Source: Sphacelaria rigidula
Lineage: Eukaryota; Phaeophyceae; Sphacelariales
Direction of reading: 5' to 3'
NCBI GenBank assembly: GCA_964200075.2
Contig: CAXNAA020000349.1
Span: 1 to 22,168, forward strand
Length of the DNA: 22,168 nucleotides
The notes beneath the pieces were generated by a model. The model had not been told where the DNA came from. It searched no databases and saw only the letters and a program-made list of their open reading frames with translations. The translations under genes and the position numbers were made by a program. Of this stretch, positions 1 through 13,188 are shown in pieces; positions within the stretch are counted from its first letter, which is position 1, and each line of letters starts with the position of its first letter.

Positions 1-94
1 AAGTCAACCCCCCCCCCACCAATATAACCAACCCCACCCCCCTACTTTTTCCAAAAAAAAAAAGCAAGCAAGCGGTCCCCCCCCCCCCCCCCCC
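1..94. repeat. C and A homopolymer region
   Basis: C runs at 10-17 and 77-94 and an A run at 53-63, at the window edge. Confidence 0.9.
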
Positions 95-210
95 GTTAAC
101 CTGGTTGCCTAGTTTACGCAGTAAGTGACGTGTTTCACGGCGTCATTGCCAACCGACGCCAACCCCATAGGGGTCCCGTTCCTACAAAGCCAGGATGGAG
201 CACGCCGAGG
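95..210 (+). repeat. Dispersed repeat R1, copy 1
   Basis: Starts GTTAACCTGGTTGCCTAG and includes ACGCCAACCCCATAGGGGTC and GGATGGAGCACGCCGAGG. It aligns along its length with 6469-6600. Confidence 0.7.
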
Positions 211-2090
211 TTTCGTCGGACGAGAAGGGGAAGGAGGGGGTATTCGAAGGCTTAGTTCAAATCATTCCCTGATGCCCGCCTGCGATTTCGGGTCAACATG
301 ACCGCCTTTTGCGATCTAAAACACACGTTGGAGATAGAGCTTGCGCAGTGATCCCTTCCCGACAACGTTTGTCGACGAAACCCGTTACCCAAATAGTATA
401 TGATATTCTGGATTTTTTTGCGGGTTTCATATCAAGGTAGTTAGGTGCACCTGCCCTCATGATTCTTGCCAAAAAAATCCATTTGGTGCTGCACACAACT
501 GGCCTCTGTTCTGTCTGTTGTCCACTCGCTTCCATGCTTACTGTGCGCACTGAACAGTCAGTGCCCCTGTCTGCAGCGCGGGGGCGTCGCATGCATGTAT
601 ACCGTACATATATACCGCCGCCGTCTACACATGCGTACATGTAGGATACAGCCGTGTGCTGCATCTGTGTGTACTGACTGCAACTTTAGCCGCGTCGTAC
701 ATTGTACGTCCGGTTACTGCACTCTACAATCCATGTGCTGTCTGTGCTGTGCTGTGTGCAACTGTACTCCGTATGTACAACTACATATACAGCTAGCTGC
801 AGCGTGCTTGGCGAGAGAAACGTATACTGCTACTTCATCGCATTCCCCCGTGTTTGACGAACTCCATCTCTCCGAAAGCAATCGACTTTTCTCGTCGGGA
901 TGGGCGAGATTGGTGGAATAAACACATCTCTGGACAAATCCCGACATCTCGGTTAACGTTTTTTTCAGAGAAGAGCTAAGAAGAAGTGGTGTCTGGAAAC
1001 AATCTCTGAAAACCAACAACCCGAACGTTTTCCAGAGCCGACGTTTCCGGAGAGTATCAAGCGGTCTCATGGGTTTCAGTGCCACTAAGACTGACGCGAA
1101 TTTTGTGCACGCAACGGAAAAAGTGCACGACACTTCTAGGCACACCAAAATGCATGACCCGACCCTTCTGTGTAACGGTGCTTCTAAAAGTAAAGTTAGA
1201 TGAGGGAAACCACGTCTACAATGCAGCAGTCGTCGGTGCCTTGAAGGATCGAACGATGGTGCCGCAGATACGGTTAGTATATAGAACGCGCTGGCTTGGC
1301 GTACGGACAACACGTAGCACGTGGTGCAATATTGTCTTCAAGGCATCCTCGGGTTTATCCAACACACGACTACATGTATCGATCGAACTGATTTTCGTCT
1401 TCAAGAAATTTTTCAGAGTAGAGGTCGGCCAGGGTTTGGTAATAAAACACGTGTTATGTGGGATGAGTAAGAGGTTGGGGAACCTGAACCGCAGGAACAC
1501 GCACCGAAGTTGATGATCGCTCTCGATTTTTTTGTTTTGGTGTGTGTGTAGACGAGACGTCCGCGTTCGATAAATCGAAACAAAACAAGGCATGTACGAG
1601 CAAACAGTAGTACGCTAAATAGACGATGCGTCCGCAATTGGCCTCTTCCTGAGAACAAAACTATACAAGTGTGGAGACCAAATATGTAAGAGTGTAATGA
1701 ACCCCAAAACACGCATGTAAGCCGGAGAAACAGTCTCAGGAACGGGGTCCGCCAGTGACCTACATGAATGGACTCGAAACGTTCGAAAGAGTGAAACTGG
1801 ATCTTTAGCAACCTAGGCAACGGGGTCTCCGGTAGAAAGAGCTTGGAGTAACAGAGCCATCGCATGAACCCTGGTTGAACGGAAGCGTAGCTCACTCAAG
1901 CACTATTCGTGTCACGTCTAAATCGTTCCGGTTTACCATCGCTTTGTTTGTCGTGTCACCGAACCGTCAAGATAATAATGAAAACAAATCGCAAGAAAAC
2001 ATTTTCGGCAGCATCCATTATGAGGGTTTGCTTGCGCCACGGTGATAACCTTGTAGGCATCATCGACGGACGGCATACGGGTTTGTTCAC

Positions 2091-2306
2091 CTGCGCCATG
2101 CCCAGCGAGTTCTTGTCGAAGACAAAGCTGTGCGGCATTCCTTCTCTGTTCACGATGTGGAAGGTCTCCTTCAACGCAGCGCCCAGCATGAGCGCTCCGT
2201 AATCCACGCGTGTGCGATCCATGGAAATGTCGGGCTCCACAACACCACCGGCGAACAGAAACAGTTCGTTCACGCCGTGCTCAGGAATTTTGAAGCGAAA
2301 GAACGC
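2091..2306 (-). CDS. HYDIN: HYDIN exon 16 (residues 853-924), last exon seen
   Basis: Acceptor ATCTACCAG|GCG, donor GCGCAG|GTGAAC, phase 0 at both ends. It encodes AFFRFKIPEHGVNELFLFAG, then VVEPDISMDRTRVDYGALML, then a KETFHIVNREG strand and HSFVFDKNSLGMAQ. The F-x-F-x-I-P-E-x-x-[IV]-x-x-x-F-L strand closes one module. The E-P-x-[IV]-S-x-D-R-x-x-x-[DN]-[FY]-x-x-L-[LM]-[IL]-G string opens the next, exactly as in HYDIN. The module is cut mid-domain, so the gene continues beyond the left edge of the window. Confidence 0.93.
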
Positions 2307-5300
2307 CTGGTAGATGGGTGGGTGAGTAGGGAAGAAAAAGAGCAAAGAGGGCCTCGTTTGGCGTAGGAGATAATCTTCTTGATTCATTAGCTGGTTGATC
2401 AATTGGTTGATATCAGCTGCGTAATATGCGATGGTCCGTCACGGACTCACTCGTGGTAAGAAGGTAGATGTACGTACCCGAGATGAACACGCACGGAAAA
2501 TCTCGCGAAGGAAAACACGAGGAAACGGACAGAAAAACAAGTGAAAATAACCACAACAACTGACACAGATACTACTCTAAGAACTACGAACAGCCTCGGT
2601 GGAAACTTCGATAGGTTCCACCCTCGATGGGCCCTTGTCAGGGCTTTACGTAATCTGTGGCGCAAGACGCTAGGCTGTGGGAACCGGACACGAATAAGTT
2701 TATCCGGAGACCACACTACAGGTAGAAACTCTCGACCACCAACTATGCCGACGGGAGACACAAGTACTTACGCGGTACACGAAAACGTGGATTCAAGCCA
2801 TTCGTTTTATGAAAAAAATAATGAAACTAGAAATGAACTGACAATCCGAAATTCGAGGAAGGATCGAAATATTAAAACTTGAAAAATTAAAAATATTTCG
2901 GACCTGTTTTTGTTTTTTTTCCTAGAACGTTGAGATTCAAGAAAGACAAAAACAATGAACATTGAAAAGCAATGGAGCACGTGTTGAAACTGACGTTTGA
3001 ACGCGGGTTTTCGATGGCACTTGGATGTACGGCTAACCCGTCACCCTCCGGCCCCATTTGCGAATGGTAGAAGCATGGTTCTAGTGTTGGATATGATCTA
3101 TTCCGGAAGACGGCAGACTTGGTACTACGGCATTTGAGAGCCATGAAGATCGAAGAATAAATATGACAGTGACGGGCCACTATACATGTGGATACACCAA
3201 AGGGATAGGGCGATCTGCGCCAGGCCTGACGTGTTCATTCTCCACGACCGGCCCAAACCCGCGTGAGCAAGAAACAGCTATCCCCTGCGCGAACGCAACC
3301 CAACACTGCTCCAACGGAGAACTGACTCTACCCCGCGCAACGTCAACATGACGCAACCAAAAGCTGAGCAAAACAGGTGAATAACAAACACCACCTCCAC
3401 CACCAACAACAACAACAACTACTACTACTACTGCTACTACTACTGCTACTACTACTGCTGCTGCTACTACTACTACCACCACTACAAGATCGAAGGGAGA
3501 ATACAAGCAAAAACGACAACGTGGTTCCAAAACCAGCAGAAAATTAGGAGCACGGAGCCAGGTGCGCCCACATACCTCCGCTGTTTCCATGTCGTCCGGC
3601 GTGAACTCGAAGACCATCTCCCCCCTCTTCCCTGCGAGGATCATGCCCCGCTGAGTCACGCAACGCCAAGCGGGATGAGGGTTGCCCTGGCTCTCCCAGC
3701 TAAAGTCATACCCAATGTTTGTGGGATTTACGACATAAAACCTGGAGGTTTGACAGTTGGAGTTTGTTCAAACGGTTCCAATCGCTGTTGCTGTCGAAGC
3801 TGTACAATACCGGCGCTGGGGAGATTTTTGCCTTGCGCCATGACAAACATAGGCGAGTTCATCCAACGACTTGCAGTAGGGGCTATCAGAGTTTGATACT
3901 GCAATTGTCGCAAGAGTAGCGGTATTTGCCCAAACTCTACACGATTTGTCGTCAAAAATGGGAAATTTTGTGGTGATTGATGTTCGTTTGCTCACGGCTG
4001 GGGTCGGGGTTGCCGTTACGTCATACATTACAGGGGGATCGAGTGGAAGGATGTTGCGGTAAAGCAGTAAATGGAGCTGCGGAAATGTTGTACATCATGA
4101 TTCAACGTCGCACAATGATACATCAGATTTCGTCCAGTAGATTCCTCTGAATGAACAGGTGGTCCTCTATTATCCTGCAAGACAAGGCGCCTATCGCTCG
4201 AGGACGATAAATCTTTCTCAGGTGCAGCGCAGCCGAGGGAAATATCGCGCAGATGAACGGAGTATACGCGGACGAAGACATCACCGTAGCGTGATATCTG
4301 ATGACACACATCGTGAGATGACGCCGGTTCCGTGCCAGAAAAAGGAAACAAGAGGGAGCGACAAAGAGAAAGACAGAGAGGGAGATGGAGACGGCGGGGG
4401 AAGGAGGGGGGGCAAGAGATAAAAAAACAAGAAAAAAACAAGCCAAGATGTGGTATGGGTAACCAAAATAACTTCAGCCCCGCGCCCGCATGACGTTCCA
4501 TGAGGACACCACACAAAAGCATAGCGGAACAGAGCGAAGCAAAGCGAAGCAGAAAGGGCAGGGCCGTGGAAACAGGCTGCTAGTAAGCCTTCTGGGGACC
4601 CCACTATTTCGGCAAGAACCCTTATCCACGAGTTCTGCAGGAGATGGACACAAGAATTAACACGGCTTTGAAACCATATGAACAAGGCAAACGAAATAAA
4701 AACAAATGAAAGCAAAAGAAAAAGAAAGAGGAAAAACCTAACGAGACAAGAAGAAAAAGAAGAAGAGATGAAATAAGTCAAACCGAAACAAACCAAAAGG
4801 AGGAGAAGGGGAGAAAGAATACGGCGGGGAAAAAGTAAGTGAGAGAGAGAGGAATTGAGAGAGAAATAAGGAAGTCCGAGACGAAGTGAAACATGCGCAG
4901 GAACACAGCTAGGGAACGCCAGTAAAGCTGTAAGGCACGGAAGGACGTCAACACCGCTAGGACAAGACAGGGGTACATCACTTTCCGCGCTACCCTGGCC
5001 ATTCCCCGCTAATTCATAGTCACGGGCTAAGCAGGACTTTCTCCGGACCATTTCTGGCATGGATTCCTCACGGGTCCTGGTGCAGCTTTTTCGCTAGAAG
5101 TGGCATCTCTTTTGGTAGCGGATTTTAGCGTAACAAACTTCTAGTTTTGTAACGTAGATCGGACTGACGTAGGCCCCCGCATCGCCCAGCCTCCTCCACT
5201 TCCTTCGCCCCCCTTTCGACAGCCGAGCAGCGTACCGAACTTCTGACGGGGACGTGTTTTCCGTGCCTCACTCATTTTTTTTGTCTCCCGCTTTTGTTCA

Positions 5301-8300
5301 CGGTGGTTGTGTGTACGTGTACTCCGTATGTCGATAGGCATTCATGCCCGTTACAACTCGTCGTCGCGGGCGCTACCGGGCGGTCTACGGTATCGCCGCT
5401 GCTCCTCTATTATTTTCTTCTTTTTCTTCTTTTTCTTCTTTCTTATCTCTTCTTCTTTTTCTTCTTTTCAAATTTGATCGATTTTTTTTGTTGTTCTTGC
5501 TATCTCATTCTCAGTTGCTTTACTTGCTTCTTTCGCCATTGCGTGTTCATGTCTTGTACCATCTCCCCTTGTTTCATTTCACCATACCTTCTCGTGTTTC
5601 GTACGTGAGTGCCCCGACTGATGACCTCAAGAACCCTCACCGAAGCCGACTCGATCGCCAAACCTTGCTGGCCCAACTCGTTCGCCAGCAAATGGCTCTG
5701 ACGCCTTTGCAGGTAGTCCGGAGACTCCTGGAGAGCAAAATGGCACACTGGACGGAGGGACCTGCCCCGCAGCAGGAGTGACAGTGGTTCCTGCAGAAGT
5801 AATGTAGTGGGCAGACGGGAGCAACGAAATTGTGTGTTGAGAAAATGGACGTTTATGTGAGCAATATGCGTTCGACGTGGTCGATTCGTCCCAGTGGTGT
5901 AATGGTACAACAAAAAACACTTGGATGGAAACACGCGGGATCGATTCCCGCCAGATGTGCTTGGGTATCTTCTTCGAAGAATCTAATTCCCGCCGTGTGA
6001 ACGGGTGAGGGGGTGGGGAGGGGGAGGGGGATGTACTCATGAACGTGATCATGCATGCCATAGTCGTCAGACCATTGGCCTCGAATCCCCACAAAGCCGG
6101 GACGGAGCACGCCGGGGTTTCGCCGGACCAGGCTCGCACTCAATCACCAAGCGCGAAGCGCCGTGATGTCTTCGGCGAGACGTATGAAGGGCGTGCAGCA
6201 TCCTGTTAGGGCTGTTCGGTCCGGCGCCGACTGATTTCTTGCATTTGGATGACAGCCTCCAATGGGTTGCTTCATTTTCTGGTATCGCCACTTCCCGAGA
6301 CAGCCACGGCCTTTACACTGCCTCATGGGTGTCTCACTATTTAAACACTAGGCAGCAAGATCATCCCCATTGTGCGGAGTTGAGGTCCTCCCACCCCGCA
6401 CAAAATGATCTAGCATCGACTACCATCATGGTTACCGCAGATAAAAACTCAAGCGCGCAAAAAACAACCGGTAACCTGGTAGACTAGCTTACGCAGGGAG
6501 TGGCGTGTTTTACAGCGTCATCGCGAACCGACACCAACCCCATCGGGGGTCCGCCCCAACAAAGCCTGGACGGAGCACGCCGGGTTCTCGCCGGACCAGG
6601 CTGAGGGAATGGGACGGGGGGGGAGGAGTATTCATTTGTTGCTTGCCTTAGTCGTTTGACCATTGACCACGCATCCCTTCCAACACGGAGCACCGTGAGC
6701 GCGCGAAGGGGTGATAAAAAAAAAGAGTTTCTTTGTGCTTATTAGAAGAGAGCCGGTGCGGTGCGGGAGTGTTGATCCAATCCTCGGTACCAAAATGCAA
6801 GCTGCGCTCCGGGGTAGATATGAGCTGATCCGTTGAGGCCATGGACTCGTCCCGATGAACGGAAAGGGTTAAAAGTGTGACGTGGAATCAAATAAGCACA
6901 GACAAACCCCGCTGACTAGCGCTAGATGGAATCAGAATTGTCAGAGAACTCTCAAATGGTGGTATCTGCACCAACGCATGAAGGCGACGCAGACACTCCA
7001 CACACACTGTGGGACGTATCACACGACACAGCGCAACAACGCCGATGATCGAATTCAATTATATGTGGTAAGCACTGAGTATGGCAGGTTGGAATGAGGG
7101 GCTACCACGATACTCTGGAGTAAGCAAGAAAAGAGTCGACGTGTTTGTTTGTTTTTTCCGATATAAAAGAATGCCCAAGCCCTTTGCTTGTTTCGCATTG
7201 CAGTCGTTATGTACCTATTCCACGAGGCATCCGAAATCGAGAACGGAAAATCACATGTGAAGACAGACAGCATTATCTGCGCCTGACTGTATTTTGCTGA
7301 TACGACAGAGACGTTCCGGGACGAATGGGCGAGTGGGACTGTATTACGACCGCAGCCAGCGCGGCTACATTCTACTTCAGCGAAGCGCCGACATTCAGGT
7401 ATTCGAGTAGAAATACCAGAAAACCTGGTACACGCTTGGCATGTTGCGATGCCACTCGAAACCTTGAATATTGGTCTTACAACAACTTACTTAACCGAGT
7501 TTTGTGTTGAAATATTCCGTATTTAATAAAGTTTTGCGAGGATGGTGCAGTATCGTATCATGCGCGTCGAACTGTTCATTCCTAAGTGCGCCGTAGTATT
7601 TTTTTGGTTAGTATAGCAACTATAAAGGTCAATAAGCAAGCCCGGTTGGCGTCGCTCCGTCTGCCTGGCGAGGTAAACGACACATCGCTCACCTGGTTGG
7701 CAGGGAGTGTCGACATCTTGGCCGACAGCGCGTACAAGAAATCATCCACCTGCAGTGCGGTCATCCATTCCAATTATCGCGTGCGTCATTACCAATTGTG
7801 CGGCACACGTCATCTTGGTACGTGAAAGAGTTCTCGGTTTACCACGGCAAACAAAACAGCGATGACAACTGTGGCATCGTGGGCCGGGCTTCCCGCGGTA
7901 TATGAACGACATATTTGTGCTACATGGATTAGTGCAACATCTGGTGTGTGGAACGGGATCAACTTTGGGCAAAAACAAATCGAAGCCGGATGGGGTTGAG
8001 TCATGCTACGATAGGGGACGGGGTGGGGAGGGGAGTTTGATTCCACAAAAAAGGGAGCTCATAGGTGTGTCAGACTATTTAGTACACTTGCGGTGCACTT
8101 GTATCCCGAGAAAAAAGTTGTCAAGCAGTATCAAAGAGGGTTATTTATCGGCAACAAACGCGCTCGAACAACTGTTGCTGCTTTCAACGCTTATTTGAAG
8201 TGGAAGAAGTGGAAGAAGTGCCCCCCCTCTATCGTAGCATGACTCGGCTAAGGACCACTTCCTTCCACGCACTGTCTCTGGCACCACTTCAATACCCAAG

Positions 8301-9834
8301 TTTGGCAGGTTCGGGATCGCTTCGTCAAAAGAGTGGTAAAAACAAGTAATAAGGTAGGTTGAGTCGCGGCCCCACGGCCGCCATGGTATATTTTCTGCAT
8401 TAATGTACACTGCAGGAGAGTACACCAATGCAGGAGCACTTTGTCAGGGTGACGAGATGCTGCGTATTTACTAACAGCGTGCTTGCAGAGAAGAAATGTT
8501 CGGCGGATTAAATATCCCTGCTTCGGTTCGTGTTGCACAAGCTCTTACCTCCTGCGGAGCAAACCGTACGGTAAACGTCTGCTCTGTCCCTGCCTCGATC
8601 TCGCCCGAATATGGTTCCACCGAAAAAGGGCACAACATATCTTTTCCTGCTGATGCTGCAAGATGGTTGGTGCCGTCCCCATCGCCACCACCTCGCACAT
8701 CTCTCCAAGAGATGAATGGGCGACTAGTCAGCAGTTGGCTGGAGGGGCGCCCGCCCATGCCGCGATGATTGGTCAACACCCAATGGTACGGTATTCGGGT
8801 GGTACCCGGGTTCCTGTACGTAATGAGTTTGAGGCATTTTCGTGGATGACGTGAATCAGGAAAACCTCTCGCACTATAGACAGGATTGATCGTCCGTCTC
8901 CCCGAGGACGGGCCGTTAATATTCCAACACCGAAGTCAGGGGGAATTTGAATGATCCGAAGAACACTTTGCATACCACGCAACCATCTGAAACAGTTGCC
9001 GCGGCCGCATCTAGAGGTAATAATACCTGACACTTTTATAGGCATGGACCCGTCGTAGAATTGGTGGTGGAAGAGGCGATGGTGATTCTGAGTTTAAGAA
9101 CCACAATTGTTCCTGTTTTGCGGTATCCATACGTTTTCAAATATATATTTCATTCCTCACACTTATAGCCCACTCCTTTCCTCGAAACGAGTCCGCAATT
9201 ATGGGGAATCAGCTCATCTCTTCCTTGATATCTGCCTGACACTCTTGTATCGCGGATTTGATCAGAACTTGCGTAACGCCGTCGACGCTCGTCCAATATA
9301 TTTCGCTGATCATGACCTCACGTTTCCAACAACGGAAGCACGATTCTTCTCAAACAAACCACGAATGCGTCGGAATTCGAACCCTAAGCTTCCTATCGTA
9401 ACCGTTCAAAAGATTAATAAGGTAAACCAACAGGGCCCGTCGGCTAATGATGAGGTATCATGCCATTCAATTGCACCTCGAGGGTCTAACTGGTAAACCT
9501 TGACTCCGGTTAGGGCAGAGTTGAAGATGCGGGTCCTGGTAGATACGAATTCTTCTTTTTTTCTGAGGGGTATCTAATTTCTATCGTTCAAAACACGAGG
9601 TGAGTAGCAAAGAAGACTTGACGGGCGTCAACGCGGTGCGGTAGTGCTGATCTATATCCCATGATATCAAAATGCCAGACATGTATAGGCAAAGAGATGA
9701 GTTTAAGACCATCGACTCGTCCCGAGAAAGAGGGAGGATTGAAAGTATGATATAGAAGAGCCCACCAGTAGCGGTTGTCGTAGTACTAGAGGTGCTAGTA
9801 CTAGCTAGTACAAGCAGGAGCACTGCTTGCACTG

Positions 9835-9898
<64 letters not shown>

Positions 9899-12800
9899 AG
9901 AGGGTGACTACCTGACGGTGAAGGTATGACCCCTGCACTGAAACATGGCCGTGTTTTTGAAGGGTATCACATGACTTCCTTCGGCAACACCGTCCACAAT
10001 CTCGTAGCGCGCGCGATCGGCCACTCCGGAGCACCGAAGCGGCCTCTTGGACGATACAGTACCCTCCAGCGGTTCGTGCCTACAAAACACATGTAGTCAG
10101 AGCCTCTGCGTTTAGCTCTTACACACACCGCACACATGGATGATTGAACACACGGTAACACAATGGGGGCACTGAAAAGTGTAGCACATATGGTAACCCG
10201 GGTAAATGGACAACATATGCAATTTTAGTTGATATGCTGAGTGTACAGTGCCCTAGCAATTTTTTCGTGTATGTTGTACTACCTTAACATGCGCTTGGAT
10301 GCAGGTGAAGCGTTTTTTGGGGTGCTGTAGAATTTATTTCCGAAACGCGCACCGTCGTTGCGCCGGATGCAATTTGCTAATGCGTGATCTACGGCGATGA
10401 GGGTCGCAGTGCTATCACGCCTATACTGCTGAACCGTTCGTTCAGTGTGAATCTATATTTCTCTTTCATCAGATCATTGTAAAAGATCAATCACAAGGAG
10501 CTGAACCCACGGTCCGTTCCGTTTCGCAAAGATCCACAAGATGTTTTAACTCGCAAAGTCGGAATAGTCCCACGTAAAACATCTACCCAAGACAAGGATC
10601 GTCCGACTGCTTGACACTGTTGGAAATGCGAGTGAAGCGTAGGGTCGGTGGGTTCCCTATACATCCGCCGTATAACAACCGAGCTCTCATTATGTTGACG
10701 GGCCGAGTTTATCGTTTGTACTTTGACCAACATATGTATTTTTGTCATAGATGACTGACTTATTTCTTCATCGATCTTAATCATCACTGTTTCCCCCAGC
10801 TTATCGTCGGTTCGTATACACGGTTGAACGCGCAATGATACTGAAAGTACCAAGACGAACACCGTTCAGTGAGGGTCTGATGTCTCTCATAAGTATACTG
10901 TATTCAGGTTTCAAGGTTCATGGGTTATCCCTTCATCTTGTGAAACAATTCGGTACAGATCCTGAGCGCGTATCGCGTGGAAGATCAAACGGGCTTGACA
11001 CTAGTCATCGAATTGTAGAGTGCTAACCGTGGTTCAGGCTCTGCACACCGTAGGTGGCGTTCGCTCTCGACCCGTTAAATGTGATCTCGGCTGACACCAA
11101 ACATCAAGCCAAAGCTACTGTAGATTGCTTTTTGACGCACAAAACTTGATGGTATCCAAGCAACATATCGCTGTGTTCTTCGCAAATTTCTAGCTTCTGT
11201 CTCCGCCATGCTTTGATGCAGCTCTTCTTAGAATTGGGTGGATAACCCGACATGCCCGTGTTGAAAAGAAGCAAATATTGAAATTTGAAAACGTAAAATT
11301 GAAACGTACCGCGGCTCAGGTTGCACGCTGTAGACCATTTGCACACCCCCCTCTGAGAGCGGGCCCCTTCGTAGGGTGGGAGTAGGCGGTACGTCGATCA
11401 CCGGCTCCTTTCCCTTCTTCGCCTTCTTGCCCTGAAAATTGGATAAATTTGCAACCGAACGGCTTCGTAGAGTCTCCCCGTCAGAGTTAGGAGTGACCCT
11501 GCTAGTTCATATTGATATAATGCCTGGCAATCGCGATTATCCTTGACCCCGATTTAGCCCACGATCGAACGACTCTGCGGAAAAAATACCTGACCACCAT
11601 CGAGATAGCCCTTAACGCGCCCCATTGTGCTCACATTCGTGCGTCATGACCAATCGAATCGTATAACCAAGTACTAAAATGTATCTCAAAGGGGGGTTGG
11701 CTCAGGGTCGTACTATGTTTCCACGCGTATCCCGATAGCCGAGTTCATCTCGGAACCTACAAGGTGGAGCGTTGGGTTCGAGGAATATGCGTCACAACAC
11801 GTGACGTGATAGGGGTTGAATACACCTTCCCTGTCCACGCATCTGCAACTGCAGGAGGAAGCCTGCCCGATGTGGTTACCTGTGGTAAGGATGCGTAGGA
11901 TAGTAGCTGATAATCCCTTCACTTCGGTAAGAACAAACCATTCTACTTTCAGCGAATCATGTCCCTCCTTGCACGACCAACACCCAGTCGTGCGGTCTCT
12001 CATGACTCTCACTTCTTCGAGTACGGTAGCCATAGACTGCTTTCACACAAATAGCGACCTTAAGATAAGGGGAACAATTGGGTGTTCTATTCTCTCTGTA
12101 TTCTCCCTTAGATTGTGCTACAAGTAGCCTCCCTCCCCCCATCTTAACCGTAACTGTACAGTTGAACGGGCCTCTACCGTGATAGGTGACGGTACACACC
12201 GTGCCTGGGCGATACGGTTCTCAAGGATGATGTTCTCAAGTCGTATACGGTTTTCACACAAATGGCGACGCTAAGCTGCGGAATATAGCAGGGCGTTCGT
12301 TCTATTCTCCCTGTAGTCTCACTTGGATCGTGCTACCAGTAGCCTCCCTTCCCCCCGTAACGGTAACAGTCCAGTTGAATCAGCCTCTACCGTGATAGGT
12401 GATGGCGTACAGTATACCGCTCCCGGGTGATCGGGTTCTCAAAGCTGATGTTCACGAAAATTGTAAGGGCAATTACGCATACGTTACGTCGTCTGATAGA
12501 TGTCTTAGACATACTTTGGTGCGCCTGGGAGTGCTGTTCAGCGTCTTCTGTTTCACAAAAGTTGAGATTGAAAACAATTATCGCCCTACATACGTTTTAC
12601 GGTTGGCTTCCACCTCCTTACCACCTTCTCCGGTATGACGGGTCCCTTTGCCGCTGCCTCCTGCTGGAGCAAAGCCGCCATATCCTCCTCGGTGGCTTCC
12701 CTCAGCTGAGTCTTTGAATCGTCCCACTCTACATCTATGTTGCGGAGGGATACCCTGCGCTCTTTTTGTTCTTGCGTTTCGATTGATACTTGATCTCCTT

Positions 12801-13126
12801 CATCGGGCTGCCGTATGTACCTTGATAATCATATGTTTTGTCAGTGAGCATCCGGTGCATGTGTTGGCTGGGTAGGTATGAGTGCGTCTCAAGAGCTCCT
12901 GTAGGATGAACGTAGCTGGCACCCTTATTCTCGACATAAAAGATGCGAATGCTTGTTTGCTCAAGAACCTTTGCCAGTCTGTGCCAACTCTTCGTAGTGT
13001 TGTGTTAGGGTTAGGGTTAGAGTTCCGAAACACTAACCCTAACCCTAACCCTAACCCTAGCCCTAACCCTCGTGATTTTCTGATTTGTAGTTTCACGTAT
13101 TGGCGGTCTTTGTTTTGGTCACAAGC

Positions 13127-13188
<62 letters not shown>

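Larger units (their letters stand above)
1..2090 (-). other. Probable intron 3' of exon 16, no exon recognised
   Basis: The expected continuation of the ASH module was not found on the minus strand, so this is probably the first part of an intron longer than 2 kb. The left end (1-94) has C and A homopolymers. Positions 95-210 are a copy of a dispersed repeat. The open frames here (for example 714-1313 and 1413-1895, minus) have no recognised motifs. Confidence 0.6.
3742..5587 (-). other. Intron 14 (1846 bases)
   Basis: Contains a TTC-rich tract (5405-5470) just inside the donor side and long A/G-rich tracts (4325-4425 and 4690-4870) on the same strand. The acceptor-side 300 bases hold the 17-base string shared with intron 3. 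No coding segment recognised. Confidence 0.78.
5791..7692 (-). other. Intron 13 (1902 bases), repeat-rich
   Basis: The longest intron. It holds a SINE-like head (5878-5995), two copies of a second dispersed repeat (6056-6140 and 6469-6690) and a SINE-like tail (6750-6888). Positions 6890-7692 show nothing I can name, though 7300-7330 has a reverse-oriented string resembling the SINE tail. Confidence 0.78.
8739..9911 (-). other. Intron 11 (1173 bases)
   Basis: Holds the CTA/CTG array next to the donor (9834-9899) and a SINE-like element (about 9465-9756). Positions 8739-9460 show nothing recognisable. Confidence 0.78.

Noticed and set aside
714-1313. 199-codon open frame on the minus strand
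   Set aside because: No recognisable domain, no fit to HYDIN order or phase, and composition like the surrounding intron.
4281-5060. 259-codon open frame on the minus strand, the longest in the window
   Set aside because: It is mostly Leu, Ser, Phe and Pro read from polypyrimidine sequence complementary to the A/G tract, so it is low-complexity intron and not a membrane protein.
5627-6139. 170-codon minus-strand frame overlapping exon 14
   Set aside because: The third reading frame (5588-5790) carries the conserved HYDIN text; this one is a shadow.
12999-13075. Chromosome end or fusion point
   Set aside because: Exons of the same gene continue in frame on both sides, so the locus is internal and collinear.
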